Of a stretch of 64,000 bases of DNA, positions 26,122-34,724 are shown piece by piece (positions within the stretch are counted from its first letter, which is position 1; every line of letters starts with the position of its first letter). The position numbers and the translations under genes were made by a program. This stretch comes from Mesorhizobium neociceri (GTDB lineage: Bacteria; Pseudomonadota; Alphaproteobacteria; Rhizobiales; Rhizobiaceae). The DNA is taken from the NCBI RefSeq assembly GCF_013520985.1, contig NZ_JACDTY010000001.1, positions 186,001-250,000 on the forward strand. The letters run 5' to 3'. The notes under the pieces were generated by a model. The model made no database searches. It saw nothing but the letters and a program-made list of their open reading frames with translations, and was not told the origin of the DNA.

Positions 26122-27411
26122 GTGAGAGACGCTATCAGCCAGTGGAGCAATTGGTCGGGCTATGTCACGGCCAGGCCGCAGGCTTTTGCCGAACCGCAGA
26201 CGCTCGATGAATTGGGCGAGCTCGTACGCAGCGCGCCAGGCCCTATGCGCTTCGTCGGCACCGGACATTCCTTCACGCCGCTGGTCAGGAATGACGGCAC
26301 CATCCTGTCGCTCGATCGCTTTGAAGGGCTGAAGGCACACGATCCCGAAAAACTGACGGCCCGGGTCGGTGCCGGCACCAAGATCGGCGCGCTGGCAAAA
26401 CTTCTGCACGGCGTCGGCCAGGCGCTGCCGAACATGGGTGACATCGACAAGCAGGCATTTGGGGGAGCGCTCGGCACCGCCACGCATGGCTCGGGCATCA
26501 CGCTCGGCGCCTACCACACCCAGCTCGAGGCGATGCAGATCGTCGACGGGCGTGGCGAGGTCAAGGAGTTCGACCGCGCCAAAAGCCCAGACATGATCGA
26601 TGCCATGGGCGCCTCGCTCGGCGCCTTCGGGGCGGTGACCGAGGTGACGATCCGCAATGTCGCGAGTTACCGGATGCGGTATCGCCGCTGGACAGCGCCG
26701 ATTGCCGACGTGCTTGCGCAATTCGAAAGCACCGTGACGGCGCATCGTTCGGCAGAATTCTACTACGTGCCGTTTTCGGGCCAGGCGCTGCTGATCGCCA
26801 GCGACATCACCGACGCGCCGGCGACGGTGCGCCCGCCGACGGAAGACGACGATGCGGTGACAACGCTGAGGAAGTTGCGCGACTATCTCAGCTGGTTTCC
26901 CTGGCTGCGCCGCCGTCTCATCGGCTCGGCCTTCGCAAAAGTGCCGCCCGAGGATTATGTCGAGGAGTGGCTGAAGGTCTTCACCTCCGAGCGCAACGTC
27001 AAGTTCAACGAGATGGAATATCACCTGCCGTTCGAGGAAGGGGCGGCGGCGCTCGGCGAAATCATATCGCTCCTCGAGACGCGGTTTCCGGACGTCTACT
27101 TTCCGATAGAGGTGCGCGTCGTCGCGCCCGACAATGTTTGGCTAAGCCCCTTCTACAAGCGCCCGACCTGTTCGATCGCCATCCATCACGGCGTCGAGCG
27201 CGATCCGATGGCGTACTTCAACGCCGCCGAGCCGATCTTCAGGAAGCGCGGCGGCCGCCCGCACTGGGGCAAGATGCACAGCCTCACCGCCAAAGAGCTG
27301 AGCGCGCTCTATCCGCGCTGGAACGATGCGATGGCGGTGCGCCGCGAGATGGATCCGGACAACCGTTTCGTGACGCCCTACATGGCCAGGCTGCTCGGCG
27401 TCGCGGCATGA
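26122..27411 (+). CDS. FAD-dependent aldonolactone oxidase (D-arabinono-1,4-lactone oxidase type)
   Basis: 429-residue VAO-family flavoprotein. The FAD domain shows the covalent-flavin-type motif FVGTGHSFTP (H49), GGALGTATHGSG and GAFGAVTEVTIRN. The C-terminal ALO domain includes the conserved HWGK (HWGKMHSL). Such enzymes oxidise aldonolactones or sugar alcohols with oxygen. The GTG start is preceded by GGGAGG with good spacing. It opens a four-gene run (oxidase, PLP protein, aldehyde dehydrogenase, FAD dehydrogenase). Substrate unknown; alditol oxidase is an alternative. Confidence 0.88.
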   Translation: MRDAISQWSNWSGYVTARPQAFAEPQTLDELGELVRSAPGPMRFVGTGHSFTPLVRNDGTILSLDRFEGLKAHDPEKLTARVGAGTKIGALAKLLHGVGQALPNMGDIDKQAFGGALGTATHGSGITLGAYHTQLEAMQIVDGRGEVKEFDRAKSPDMIDAMGASLGAFGAVTEVTIRNVASYRMRYRRWTAPIADVLAQFESTVTAHRSAEFYYVPFSGQALLIASDITDAPATVRPPTEDDDAVTTLRKLRDYLSWFPWLRRRLIGSAFAKVPPEDYVEEWLKVFTSERNVKFNEMEYHLPFEEGAAALGEIISLLETRFPDVYFPIEVRVVAPDNVWLSPFYKRPTCSIAIHHGVERDPMAYFNAAEPIFRKRGGRPHWGKMHSLTAKELSALYPRWNDAMAVRREMDPDNRFVTPYMARLLGVAA

Positions 27412-28592
27412 GCCTGACCGACACCTATTTCGCCGAACTGTCGGGCGCGCTCAGGGCGGCCGGGATTTTTCAGCCTTGCCTGGTGCTCGATCTCGATCGG
27501 CTCGACCACAACATCGCCGCGATCAAGGCGAAGTTCGCCACGGGCCTCGATCTGCGCCTCGTCGACAAGTCGCTGCCATGCCTGCCGCTCATCCAGCATA
27601 TCCGCGCGGCGTTCGCGACCGACAGGCTGATGACCTTCCATCTGCCGATCAGCGCCGAGATGCTGAAAGCCTTTCCCGATGTCGATCTTTTGCTGGGCAA
27701 ACCGATGACGGTCGCCGGTGCCAGGCACTCCCTTACCAAGGGAGTGCTCAACGGCCTTGGCGACGCGACGTCGCGCATCGTCTGGCTGATCGATACCGAG
27801 GAGCGGCTGGCTGCCTATGGCGCGCTTGCCGCCGAGCTCGACCGCGAGCTGCGCATCTGCTTCGAGGTCGATGTCGGGCTGCATCGCGGCGGTGTCAGCA
27901 ATCCCGACGCACTGGCGCGGGCGGTTGCCGCGCTGGCGAATTATCCACGGCTGAAATGCGAAGGCGTCATGGCCTATGAGGCGCATATCGGCCACATCCC
28001 CAAACTGCTGGGAGGACCGGCCAAGGCGCGGGCTAAGGCGGTCAGCCTGTTTCGCCAGTATGTCGCCTGCCTTGCCGCCGATCAGCGCAAGATCCTCAAT
28101 CTCGGCGGCAGCAGCACCGCATTGCTCTATGACAGTTGGGTCGGCGCCAATGAATTGTCCATCGGATCGGCGTTCATGCTGCCGACCGATTTCGACGTGC
28201 CCAGCCTCAGTCAATTGCAGCCCGCCGCTTTCATCGCGACGCCGATCCTGAAGGTGGTCGATGTCCGGCTGCCGGGCCTCGACGAGCGCTCCTGGCTGCT
28301 GCAAAAGCTTGGGCTGTTACCGCGCCGCGGCTGTTTTCTCTATGGCGGCAAATGGATGGCCAAGCCCGTTTATCCCGCCGGGATGAAGACAGACAAGACG
28401 TTTGGCTTCTCGACCAATCAGCAATTCATGGCGTTGCCCGACGACGCCAGTATCGGGGCCAATGTCGGGCCAGACGACTACGCCTTCCTGCGTCCGACGC
28501 AGAGCGAATTCGTGCTACAGCAGTTCGGTTCGATCCAGGTCTATTCCGGCGGTAAGATCGCCGCGCAATGGGCCGCGCTGCCGTTTTCTTAG
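27408..28592 (+). CDS. PLP-dependent alanine-racemase-like / D-threonine-aldolase-like protein
   Basis: 394-residue protein of the alanine racemase N-terminal/DSD1 group (COG3616). The barrel begins at PCLVLDLDRLDHNIAAIK, and the predicted Schiff-base lysine is K54 in RLVDKSLPC. Further blocks are CFEVDVGLHRGG and ILNLGGSSTALLYDSW, with a C-terminal metal-site-like beta domain (NVGPDDYAFLRPTQSE). The ATG overlaps the previous stop (ATGA), showing coupling to the oxidase. Racemase, dehydratase or aldolase activity is possible. The stop codon abuts an intergenic mosaic repeat. Confidence 0.83.
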   Translation: MSLTDTYFAELSGALRAAGIFQPCLVLDLDRLDHNIAAIKAKFATGLDLRLVDKSLPCLPLIQHIRAAFATDRLMTFHLPISAEMLKAFPDVDLLLGKPMTVAGARHSLTKGVLNGLGDATSRIVWLIDTEERLAAYGALAAELDRELRICFEVDVGLHRGGVSNPDALARAVAALANYPRLKCEGVMAYEAHIGHIPKLLGGPAKARAKAVSLFRQYVACLAADQRKILNLGGSSTALLYDSWVGANELSIGSAFMLPTDFDVPSLSQLQPAAFIATPILKVVDVRLPGLDERSWLLQKLGLLPRRGCFLYGGKWMAKPVYPAGMKTDKTFGFSTNQQFMALPDDASIGANVGPDDYAFLRPTQSEFVLQQFGSIQVYSGGKIAAQWAALPFS

Positions 28593-28641
28593 AGCAATTC
28601 CAGGAAAAGTGTGAAGCGGTTTTCCGTCCGGAATTGCGTCA
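28591..28641 (+). repeat. Intergenic mosaic repeat, copy A (RIME-like)
   Basis: Begins AGAGCAATTCCAGGAAAAG and ends GGAATTGCGTCA; internal GGTTTTCCGTCCGGAA is partly symmetric. The same element is found inverted at 33147-33221. Elements of this kind are widespread in rhizobial intergenic DNA (RIME class by resemblance). It overlaps the stop codon of the preceding gene. Confidence 0.75.
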
Positions 28642-28671
28642 AACAAAGAGATCGAAGTGGAGGAGGATAGG

Positions 28672-30384
28672 ATGGTCGCCAAGGCAGTCAAAATGCAGCC
28701 CGTGCAGCCTGAATGGGCAGCCGAACTCGACCTGGCGCTCACCGATCTCGACGCCAGGAAGGACGACTGGGCGCAGACCTCGAATGGCGAGCGGATCGCG
28801 TTGTTGCAGCAGGTCAAGGATCACCTCCGCGAGGTCGCCGAAGCGTGGGTCAAGACGGCGGTGCGCAAGAAGGGCATCCCGACCGGCTCGCCGCTGGAAG
28901 GCGAGGAATGGCTAGCCGGCCCGGCGGCGCTGATGGATGGCTGCAACCAGTTCATCCACACGCTGAGCCTGATGGAGGGCAAGAAGTTCCTCGACAGACT
29001 GCCGGTCCGCACCTTGCCCAACGGACAGGTGGCGGTGACGGTGGTTCCGAATTCGCTCTGGGACAAGGTGCTGTTCACCGGTCTCAAGGCCGAGATATGG
29101 ATGCAGCCCGGCGTGACCAAGGCGAACCTCGCCGCAAACACTGCCTCGGCCTACGACGCGCCGGCGACGAGCCGCAAGGGCCAGATCGGACTGGTGCTCG
29201 GCGCCGGCAATGTCGCCTCGATCGCGCCGCTCGACTGCTTGCACAAGCTCCTGGTCGAGCACCAGGTCGTCCTGCTCAAGATGAACCCGGTCAACGACTA
29301 TCTCATCGATTTCCTGCGGCCGGCATTGCGGCCGCTGATCGAGTTCGGCGCGCTGCGCATCGTGCGCGGCGGCACCGATGTCGGCGCGTATCTGTGCAAC
29401 CACGACCTCGTCGATGACATCCACATCACCGGTGCGGCCGCCTCGCATGATGCGATCGTCTGGGGCCCCGGCGAGGAAGGCCGCAAGAACAAGGCAGCGG
29501 GCACGCCGAGGAACAGCCGCCGCATCACCTCCGAGCTTGGCGGCGTGGCGCCGACGATCGTCGTGCCCGGCCCGTGGTCGAATGCCGACATCGCCTACCA
29601 CGCCGAGCTGATCGCCACGCAGAAGCTCAACAATTCCGGCTTCAACTGTATCGCCTGCCAGATGCTGGTGCTGCCTGAGAGCTGGGACAAATCCGATGCG
29701 CTGCTGGCAGCACTCGAAGAGGTGATGCAGGCGGCCCCGTCGCGACCGGCTTACTACCCTGGCGCCACCGAGCGTCTCGCTGCCTTCGAAGCGCATGCCG
29801 ATAGCGTGCAGAAATTTGAGCGGCCCGGCGGGCCGGCCTGCGTGGTGGTGCCGTTCCGGCCGGGCACGGACGCCTATCTCGAAAACGCCGAGGTGTTTGC
29901 GCCTGCACTCAGCGTCATGCGATTGCCGGCGGGCAACGCTGAATCCTACCTGCGCACTGCTGTCGCCTACGCGAATGAAAAGCTGCACGGCACGCTGGCC
30001 GCCAACATCCTCATCCATCCCAAGACGATCGCCGAAATCGGCCGGCCGCGCTTCGAGGAGATCGTTGCCGAACTGCGCTATGGCGGCATCGGCATCAATT
30101 CCTGGAGCGGCGTTCTGTTCGCGCTGCTGCGCCCGACCTGGGGTGCTTTCCCAGGCCACACGCTCGACGACGTGCAGAGCGGCATCGGTGTCGTCCACAA
30201 CACCTATCTGTTCGACAAACCGGAACGCAGCGTGCTCGAAGCGCCGTTCCGCATCATGCCGAAGCCGGCGTGGTTCCTGACCCACAAAAGGGCGCACATG
30301 GTCGGCCGCCTGATCACCGAGTTCAACTACCGGCCGAGCCTCCTGAAACTGCTGCGCATCATCTGGAACGCGCTGCGCGGGTAG
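28672..30384 (+). CDS. Aldehyde dehydrogenase family protein (atypical)
   Basis: 570-residue ALDH-superfamily enzyme. Catalytic residues appear as E288 (SELGG) and C326 in NSGFNCIAC. The cofactor region is GLVLGAGNVASIAP rather than the usual GxxxxG form of classic ALDHs. It is longer than usual (about 500 residues) through extra N- and C-terminal segments; the end has a basic amphipathic tail (LLKLLRIIWNALRG). The start follows GGAGG. It is between the PLP protein and FAD dehydrogenase in the same direction, so a shared pathway is likely but unknown. Confidence 0.85.
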   Translation: MVAKAVKMQPVQPEWAAELDLALTDLDARKDDWAQTSNGERIALLQQVKDHLREVAEAWVKTAVRKKGIPTGSPLEGEEWLAGPAALMDGCNQFIHTLSLMEGKKFLDRLPVRTLPNGQVAVTVVPNSLWDKVLFTGLKAEIWMQPGVTKANLAANTASAYDAPATSRKGQIGLVLGAGNVASIAPLDCLHKLLVEHQVVLLKMNPVNDYLIDFLRPALRPLIEFGALRIVRGGTDVGAYLCNHDLVDDIHITGAAASHDAIVWGPGEEGRKNKAAGTPRNSRRITSELGGVAPTIVVPGPWSNADIAYHAELIATQKLNNSGFNCIACQMLVLPESWDKSDALLAALEEVMQAAPSRPAYYPGATERLAAFEAHADSVQKFERPGGPACVVVPFRPGTDAYLENAEVFAPALSVMRLPAGNAESYLRTAVAYANEKLHGTLAANILIHPKTIAEIGRPRFEEIVAELRYGGIGINSWSGVLFALLRPTWGAFPGHTLDDVQSGIGVVHNTYLFDKPERSVLEAPFRIMPKPAWFLTHKRAHMVGRLITEFNYRPSLLKLLRIIWNALRG

Positions 30385-30433
30385 CAACAAGCATCCGATG
30401 TCAAAACAAAAAGCCGAGACAGGAGTGACGACA

Positions 30434-32086
30434 ATGGCTGACGCGGATGCAATCATCGTTGGCGGCGGGCTGGCTGGCCTGGCTGCGGCCGCGGAACTCG
30501 GCGATGCCGGCAAGCGCGTGATCATCGTCGAACAGGAAGGCGGAGGTTTTCTCGGCGGCCAGGCATTCTGGTCGCTCGGTGGTCTGTTTCTGGTCGACAC
30601 GCCCGAGCAGCGCCGCTTGCGTATCAAGGACAGCCGCGACCTTGCCTGGCAGGACTGGCTGGGTTCGGCCCAGTTCGACCGGCCCGAGGATCATTGGCCA
30701 AAGAAAGTGGCGGAAGCCTATGTCGATTTCGCCGCAGGTGAGATGCGGCAGTGGCTGCACGGCATGGGCATGCGTTGGTGGCCGGTGGTCGGCTGGGCCG
30801 AGCGCGGCGGTGGGCTGGCCAACGGCCATGGCAATTCGGTGCCGCGCTTCCACCTGACCTGGGGCACTGGGCCGGGCGTGGTTGCGCCGTTCGAAAGGCG
30901 TGTGCGCGAACACGTTGCCAAGGGGCTGATCACTTTGAAATTCCGCCACCAGGTCAGCCGGTTGATCAAGACCAACGGCGCGGTCACGGGCGTGGCTGGC
31001 GAAATCCTGGAGGCGTCCAACGTCGAGCGCGGCAAGCAGTCGAACCGCGCGGTCGTCGGTGGTTTCGAACTCTCGGCCGGTACCGTCATTGTCACCTCCG
31101 GCGGCATTGGCGGCAACCATGATATTGTCCGCAAGGTCTGGCCGGTCGAGCGGCTGGGGCCGGCACCGAAGCGTATGATCGCCGGCGTGCCGCACCATGT
31201 CGACGGCCGCATGGTGGCGATCACCCAGGACGCCGGCGGCGCCGTGATCAACGCTGACCGCATGTGGCACTATGTCGAGGGGATCAAGAACTGGAATCCG
31301 ATCTGGCCGAACCACGGCATCCGCATCCTGTCGGCGCCATCGCCGCTATGGTTCGATGCGGTCGGACAACGCATGGAGGCGCCGTTCTTCCCAAGCTTCG
31401 ATTCGCTCGGCACGTTGAAACGCATCCTGTCGACCGGCCATGATTATTCCTGGTTCGTGCTGACCAAGACGATCGCCTCGAAGGAGTTCGTGCTGTCGGG
31501 CTCCGAGCAGAACCTCGACTTCACAGGCAAGGATTGGCGGGCAGTGCTGAAGAACCGGCGTGGCGGCAAGGCGCCGCCATCGGTGGCGGCGTTTCTGGAA
31601 AAGGGCGAGGATTTCGTCGTCCGCGAAAACCTGGCCGATCTGGTCGCCGGCATGAACGCGTTGTCCGGCGACAATCTGCTCGATTACGACCGGCTCAAGG
31701 CGCAGATCGTGGCGCGCGACCGCGAGGTCGAGCATGCCTACACCAAGGACGCGCAGGTCACGGCGATCCGCGGCGCCCGCAACTACATCGGCGACAAGAT
31801 CTTCCGGGTGACCAAACCGCACAAGATACTCGACCCCAGGCACGGGCCGCTGATCGCGGTGCGCCTCAACATCCTGACGCGCAAGACGCTGGGCGGCCTG
31901 CACACCAACCTCAATTCGCAGGTTCTCGACGGCAAAGGTGAACCCATTCCCGGGCTCTACGCAGCGGGCGAGGTGGCCGGCGGTGGTGGCGGCGGCTATC
32001 ACGGCTACAATGCGCTTGAAGGGACATTTCTCGGCAGCTGCATCTTTTCCGGCAGGAATGCAGGTCGGCACGCGGCGGGCAGATGA
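30434..32086 (+). CDS. FAD-binding dehydrogenase (fumarate reductase/3-ketosteroid dehydrogenase-like flavoprotein)
   Basis: 550-residue flavoprotein. The N-terminal dinucleotide motif is IIVGGGLAGLAAAAELG; the C-terminal FAD motif is PGLYAAGEVAGGGGGGYHGY. The ATG at 30434 is chosen for its GGAG 8 nt upstream over the ATG at 30398. Members oxidise or reduce C-C bonds next to carbonyls and carry no other cofactor. It is the last gene of the 26122-32086 run, after a 49-nt gap. The next gene begins the EPS cluster. Confidence 0.87.
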   Translation: MADADAIIVGGGLAGLAAAAELGDAGKRVIIVEQEGGGFLGGQAFWSLGGLFLVDTPEQRRLRIKDSRDLAWQDWLGSAQFDRPEDHWPKKVAEAYVDFAAGEMRQWLHGMGMRWWPVVGWAERGGGLANGHGNSVPRFHLTWGTGPGVVAPFERRVREHVAKGLITLKFRHQVSRLIKTNGAVTGVAGEILEASNVERGKQSNRAVVGGFELSAGTVIVTSGGIGGNHDIVRKVWPVERLGPAPKRMIAGVPHHVDGRMVAITQDAGGAVINADRMWHYVEGIKNWNPIWPNHGIRILSAPSPLWFDAVGQRMEAPFFPSFDSLGTLKRILSTGHDYSWFVLTKTIASKEFVLSGSEQNLDFTGKDWRAVLKNRRGGKAPPSVAAFLEKGEDFVVRENLADLVAGMNALSGDNLLDYDRLKAQIVARDREVEHAYTKDAQVTAIRGARNYIGDKIFRVTKPHKILDPRHGPLIAVRLNILTRKTLGGLHTNLNSQVLDGKGEPIPGLYAAGEVAGGGGGGYHGYNALEGTFLGSCIFSGRNAGRHAAGR

Positions 32087-32245
32087 CGCCCTGGCCAACG
32101 CTGCCATCGACACCGAGACAGGCCATCATCGGGCGCCATAACGGGGATATTTTCTGACGAAAAAGCAGATTATTAATCGTCCTGCGTTATTGGCAGTCTT
32201 GGGGGTGAATGGGTCTGGTAATCTGATCGTATTCACGGGTCGACT

Positions 32246-33130
32246 ATGGCAGCACTTGGCACCCTTCTTCCCGATCTTAGCTGCCGGCCAATTCACCAGG
32301 GTGATTGGGACGGCGTAGCCGATTGCCTGCTCCGGGGTTTTCCAGAACGTGGCCGCAACTACTGGATGCGGGCGCTCGCCCGTTTGTCGCAGCGGCCCAT
32401 CGTCGCCGATTTTCCACAATACGGCTTTGCCTTGGAGAATGCCGGCCAGATCGTCGGCGTTGTGCTGACGCTTTACGCCCGCTTCCCTGGCCTGGAAGGC
32501 GACGAAATCCGCTGCAACATTTCAAGCTGGACGGTGGACGAAGGATACCGTCCCCAGGCCATGAAGTTGATTTGGCCGGTTCTCAGACAGAGGGACGTGA
32601 CCTTCACGAACATTTCGCCGGCGCCGGCGACATTGAAGGCCAACAAGGCACTCGGCTTTCGGCTATTTTCGCATGGACAATTTGCCTTCCTGCCCGCCTT
32701 GAGTTCGGTGCGGAAGTCGTGTCGGGTACTTGAGGTTCGTCCCGATCTTGCCGAATTGGCGATGCTCTCCGACGGCGAAAGATACATCGTCCTGGAACAT
32801 GCCGCGCTGGGCTGCATCTCTCTGGTCTGCATTTGCGACGGGGTGGCGTCTCCGCTGGTTTTGATGCCGCGCCGAATACTGCATGGTCTTATCCCCTGCG
32901 CCCAGATCGTCTATTGCCGCTCGCTGGCGGATCTGAGCCGGTGTGCCGGCGCCGTGGGGCGTTTTGTCCTGCGACGGGGGATCCTGCTTTGCCTCGCCGA
33001 CGCCAAGGAGCCCATCCCTGGCCTGTTCGGCCGCTACTTCGCCAACAGGGGGATAAAATACTTCAAGGGCCCGAAGCCGCCGGCGCCGGGCGACCTGACC
33101 TTCACCGAACTTGTGGTGTTCGGGCCTTGA
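32246..33130 (+). CDS. GNAT-like acyltransferase candidate, EPS-associated
   Basis: 294-residue protein. The first half (YWMRALARLSQRPIVADFPQ, then IVGVVLTLYARFPG) resembles GNAT-fold N-acyltransferases, with SSWTVDEGYRPQAMKLI as a plausible acetyl-CoA-binding loop. The rest is not clearly assigned. It is the first gene at the EPS end and is convergent with the Wzy-like gene. A role in modifying a surface polysaccharide is inferred from position. Confidence in the reading frame is good, in function low. Confidence 0.7.
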   Translation: MAALGTLLPDLSCRPIHQGDWDGVADCLLRGFPERGRNYWMRALARLSQRPIVADFPQYGFALENAGQIVGVVLTLYARFPGLEGDEIRCNISSWTVDEGYRPQAMKLIWPVLRQRDVTFTNISPAPATLKANKALGFRLFSHGQFAFLPALSSVRKSCRVLEVRPDLAELAMLSDGERYIVLEHAALGCISLVCICDGVASPLVLMPRRILHGLIPCAQIVYCRSLADLSRCAGAVGRFVLRRGILLCLADAKEPIPGLFGRYFANRGIKYFKGPKPPAPGDLTFTELVVFGP

Positions 33131-33146
33131 TCGCTCTCTGCTTTCA

Positions 33147-33221
33147 TGACGCAATTCCCATGGGAAAGCGCTACGCGCTTTTCCCGGGAAAACCGTTTCA
33201 CACTTTTCCTGGAATTGCTCT
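33147..33221 (-). repeat. Intergenic mosaic repeat, copy B (RIME-like, inverted)
   Basis: Reverse orientation of the element at 28591. It shares AGAGCAATTCCAGGAAAAG and GGTTTTCC and carries an extra internal hairpin (GGGAAAAGCGC with GCGCTTTCCC). The coding frame of the Wzy-like gene runs into it, so its last residues AIPGKV and stop come from the repeat. Confidence 0.75.
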
Positions 33222-34724
33222 TTGCACCGCCAGCTCGCGCCAGCGCGTGCCCAGCGACACACCGACAAGCAGCAGGCAGAAAGCGAGAGCGAGGGGTGAG
33301 TAGAATGCCTCTTCCTGCAGCACGGCATTGGCCGAGATGGTGACGATGCCGACGAAGCCGAACAGGAAATCCGGGTCGCCGGTTTCGATCAACTGCCGAC
33401 GTGCCGCCATGGCGAGCGCCGCCAGGAAGCCGAAGAAGACCAGGCTGCCAATTCCCATCTGGTAAAGCATGACGCCAACGGCGCTTTCGACGGGAACGGA
33501 GGCAGCACCTTCCGCCTGGGCGGTTGCCCAGCTGAGATTGATGCTGGTGCTCGACAGATTGCCGCCCAGCCCCAGTCCTTGGCCAAGCGGATTGGAGAGG
33601 AAGTCGCGCAGGCCTGCCGCCAGGCCGAGCACGTGATAGTCGCCATGGGTGGCGCCATAGGCGATTGCCGCGGTCGTCCAGACGATGGCCAGGGCGATGA
33701 CGCCGGCAAGCGTCAGACCGGTGCGGGAAGGGCGATGGAACAGCCGCACGCACAGCGCGACGAGCAGCATGAATGTCGCGCCCTTGGAGCCGATGACAGC
33801 CAGCAGCGGCAAGGCGGCGATGGGCAGCAGCCAACGGCCTCTGAAGAGCAGCCACGCCGATATGATGCTGAGCGCATAGGCATAGCTGATCGAATGAAAG
33901 TTCGGACCGCCGATACGAAAGACACTTGGCAGGATGTCGTTGAAGAACGGCGTGTTGAAGAAGGTCGTCGTCATCACGTCCTCGAGCCCACGGAAAACGA
34001 AGCCAGTCTCCTTGAGCGCCTTCTCCCACACGCCGGTCTCGATCTGCCGGGCGATGTTGCGTTCGATGTAGAGGTCGCCATGAAAGAGGCCGAGGAAATT
34101 CATCGTGAAGGTCAGTTCGACATAGCCGTAAATGACCGCGCCGGTGCCGAGCCAGAGCATGCTCTTGCGCAGGTCGACCGGATAGAGGGCGGCGGCGAGC
34201 ACCGCGATGTGGAAGCAGGCGAGTGGCGTGATGGTGTTGCGGAAATAGACGACCGCGTCCTTGGGGCCGCCATGCACGGCTCCGAGCGCCAGATAGAAGG
34301 TGATGGTTGCGCAGAGCACGAGGCTGAGCAGCAGCCAGGGGCGCAATTCGGTCAGCGCGCGCACGCGGTGCTGGAACGACGCGGCAAGGAAGATGCAGAA
34401 GGCGGTCATCAGGATGATGAAGTTCGTACCGCGCAGCGCATCGAACGTATCGTTGTCGGGAATGTAAGGCGTGTACCACGCCACCATGAGGTTCTGGTAG
34501 AGAAAGGCGCAGATGATTACGACAGGAATGCCGGCAGGCACCGCATTCGAAACGATCAGCGTCACTATGAACGTCGCGACAATCCCGAACGGCGTCCACA
34601 CCGCAAAAGCCGAAACGCCGAGCGCCACGACGATGAGCGCCATCGAGATATGCAGCAGGGCCTCGGCGCTCGATGCGTTCGGTGCGCTGAGCCCGACGCG
34701 GGGATATGCTCCGGAGACGCTCAT
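33198..34724 (-). CDS. O-antigen/EPS polymerase-like membrane protein (Wzy/ExoQ type)
   Basis: 508-residue inner-membrane protein with about 11-12 hydrophobic segments and a large soluble loop near the middle (FFNTPFFNDILPSVFRIGGP). The C-terminal half has PLGQGLGLGGNLSSTSINLS, as seen in Wzy-like polymerases of the O-antigen ligase superfamily. MSVSGAYP is the start (overlapping the GH5 stop by 4 nt). The reading frame ends inside a mosaic repeat, which may have changed its original C-terminus. It would polymerise repeat units in the periplasm. Confidence 0.83.
   Translation of the reverse strand: MSVSGAYPRVGLSAPNASSAEALLHISMALIVVALGVSAFAVWTPFGIVATFIVTLIVSNAVPAGIPVVIICAFLYQNLMVAWYTPYIPDNDTFDALRGTNFIILMTAFCIFLAASFQHRVRALTELRPWLLLSLVLCATITFYLALGAVHGGPKDAVVYFRNTITPLACFHIAVLAAALYPVDLRKSMLWLGTGAVIYGYVELTFTMNFLGLFHGDLYIERNIARQIETGVWEKALKETGFVFRGLEDVMTTTFFNTPFFNDILPSVFRIGGPNFHSISYAYALSIISAWLLFRGRWLLPIAALPLLAVIGSKGATFMLLVALCVRLFHRPSRTGLTLAGVIALAIVWTTAAIAYGATHGDYHVLGLAAGLRDFLSNPLGQGLGLGGNLSSTSINLSWATAQAEGAASVPVESAVGVMLYQMGIGSLVFFGFLAALAMAARRQLIETGDPDFLFGFVGIVTISANAVLQEEAFYSPLALAFCLLLVGVSLGTRWRELAVQRAIPGKV

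Noticed and set aside
28912..30627. 571-residue minus-strand frame opposite the aldehyde dehydrogenase
   Set aside because: Antisense shadow; the plus strand shows a complete ALDH with catalytic residues.
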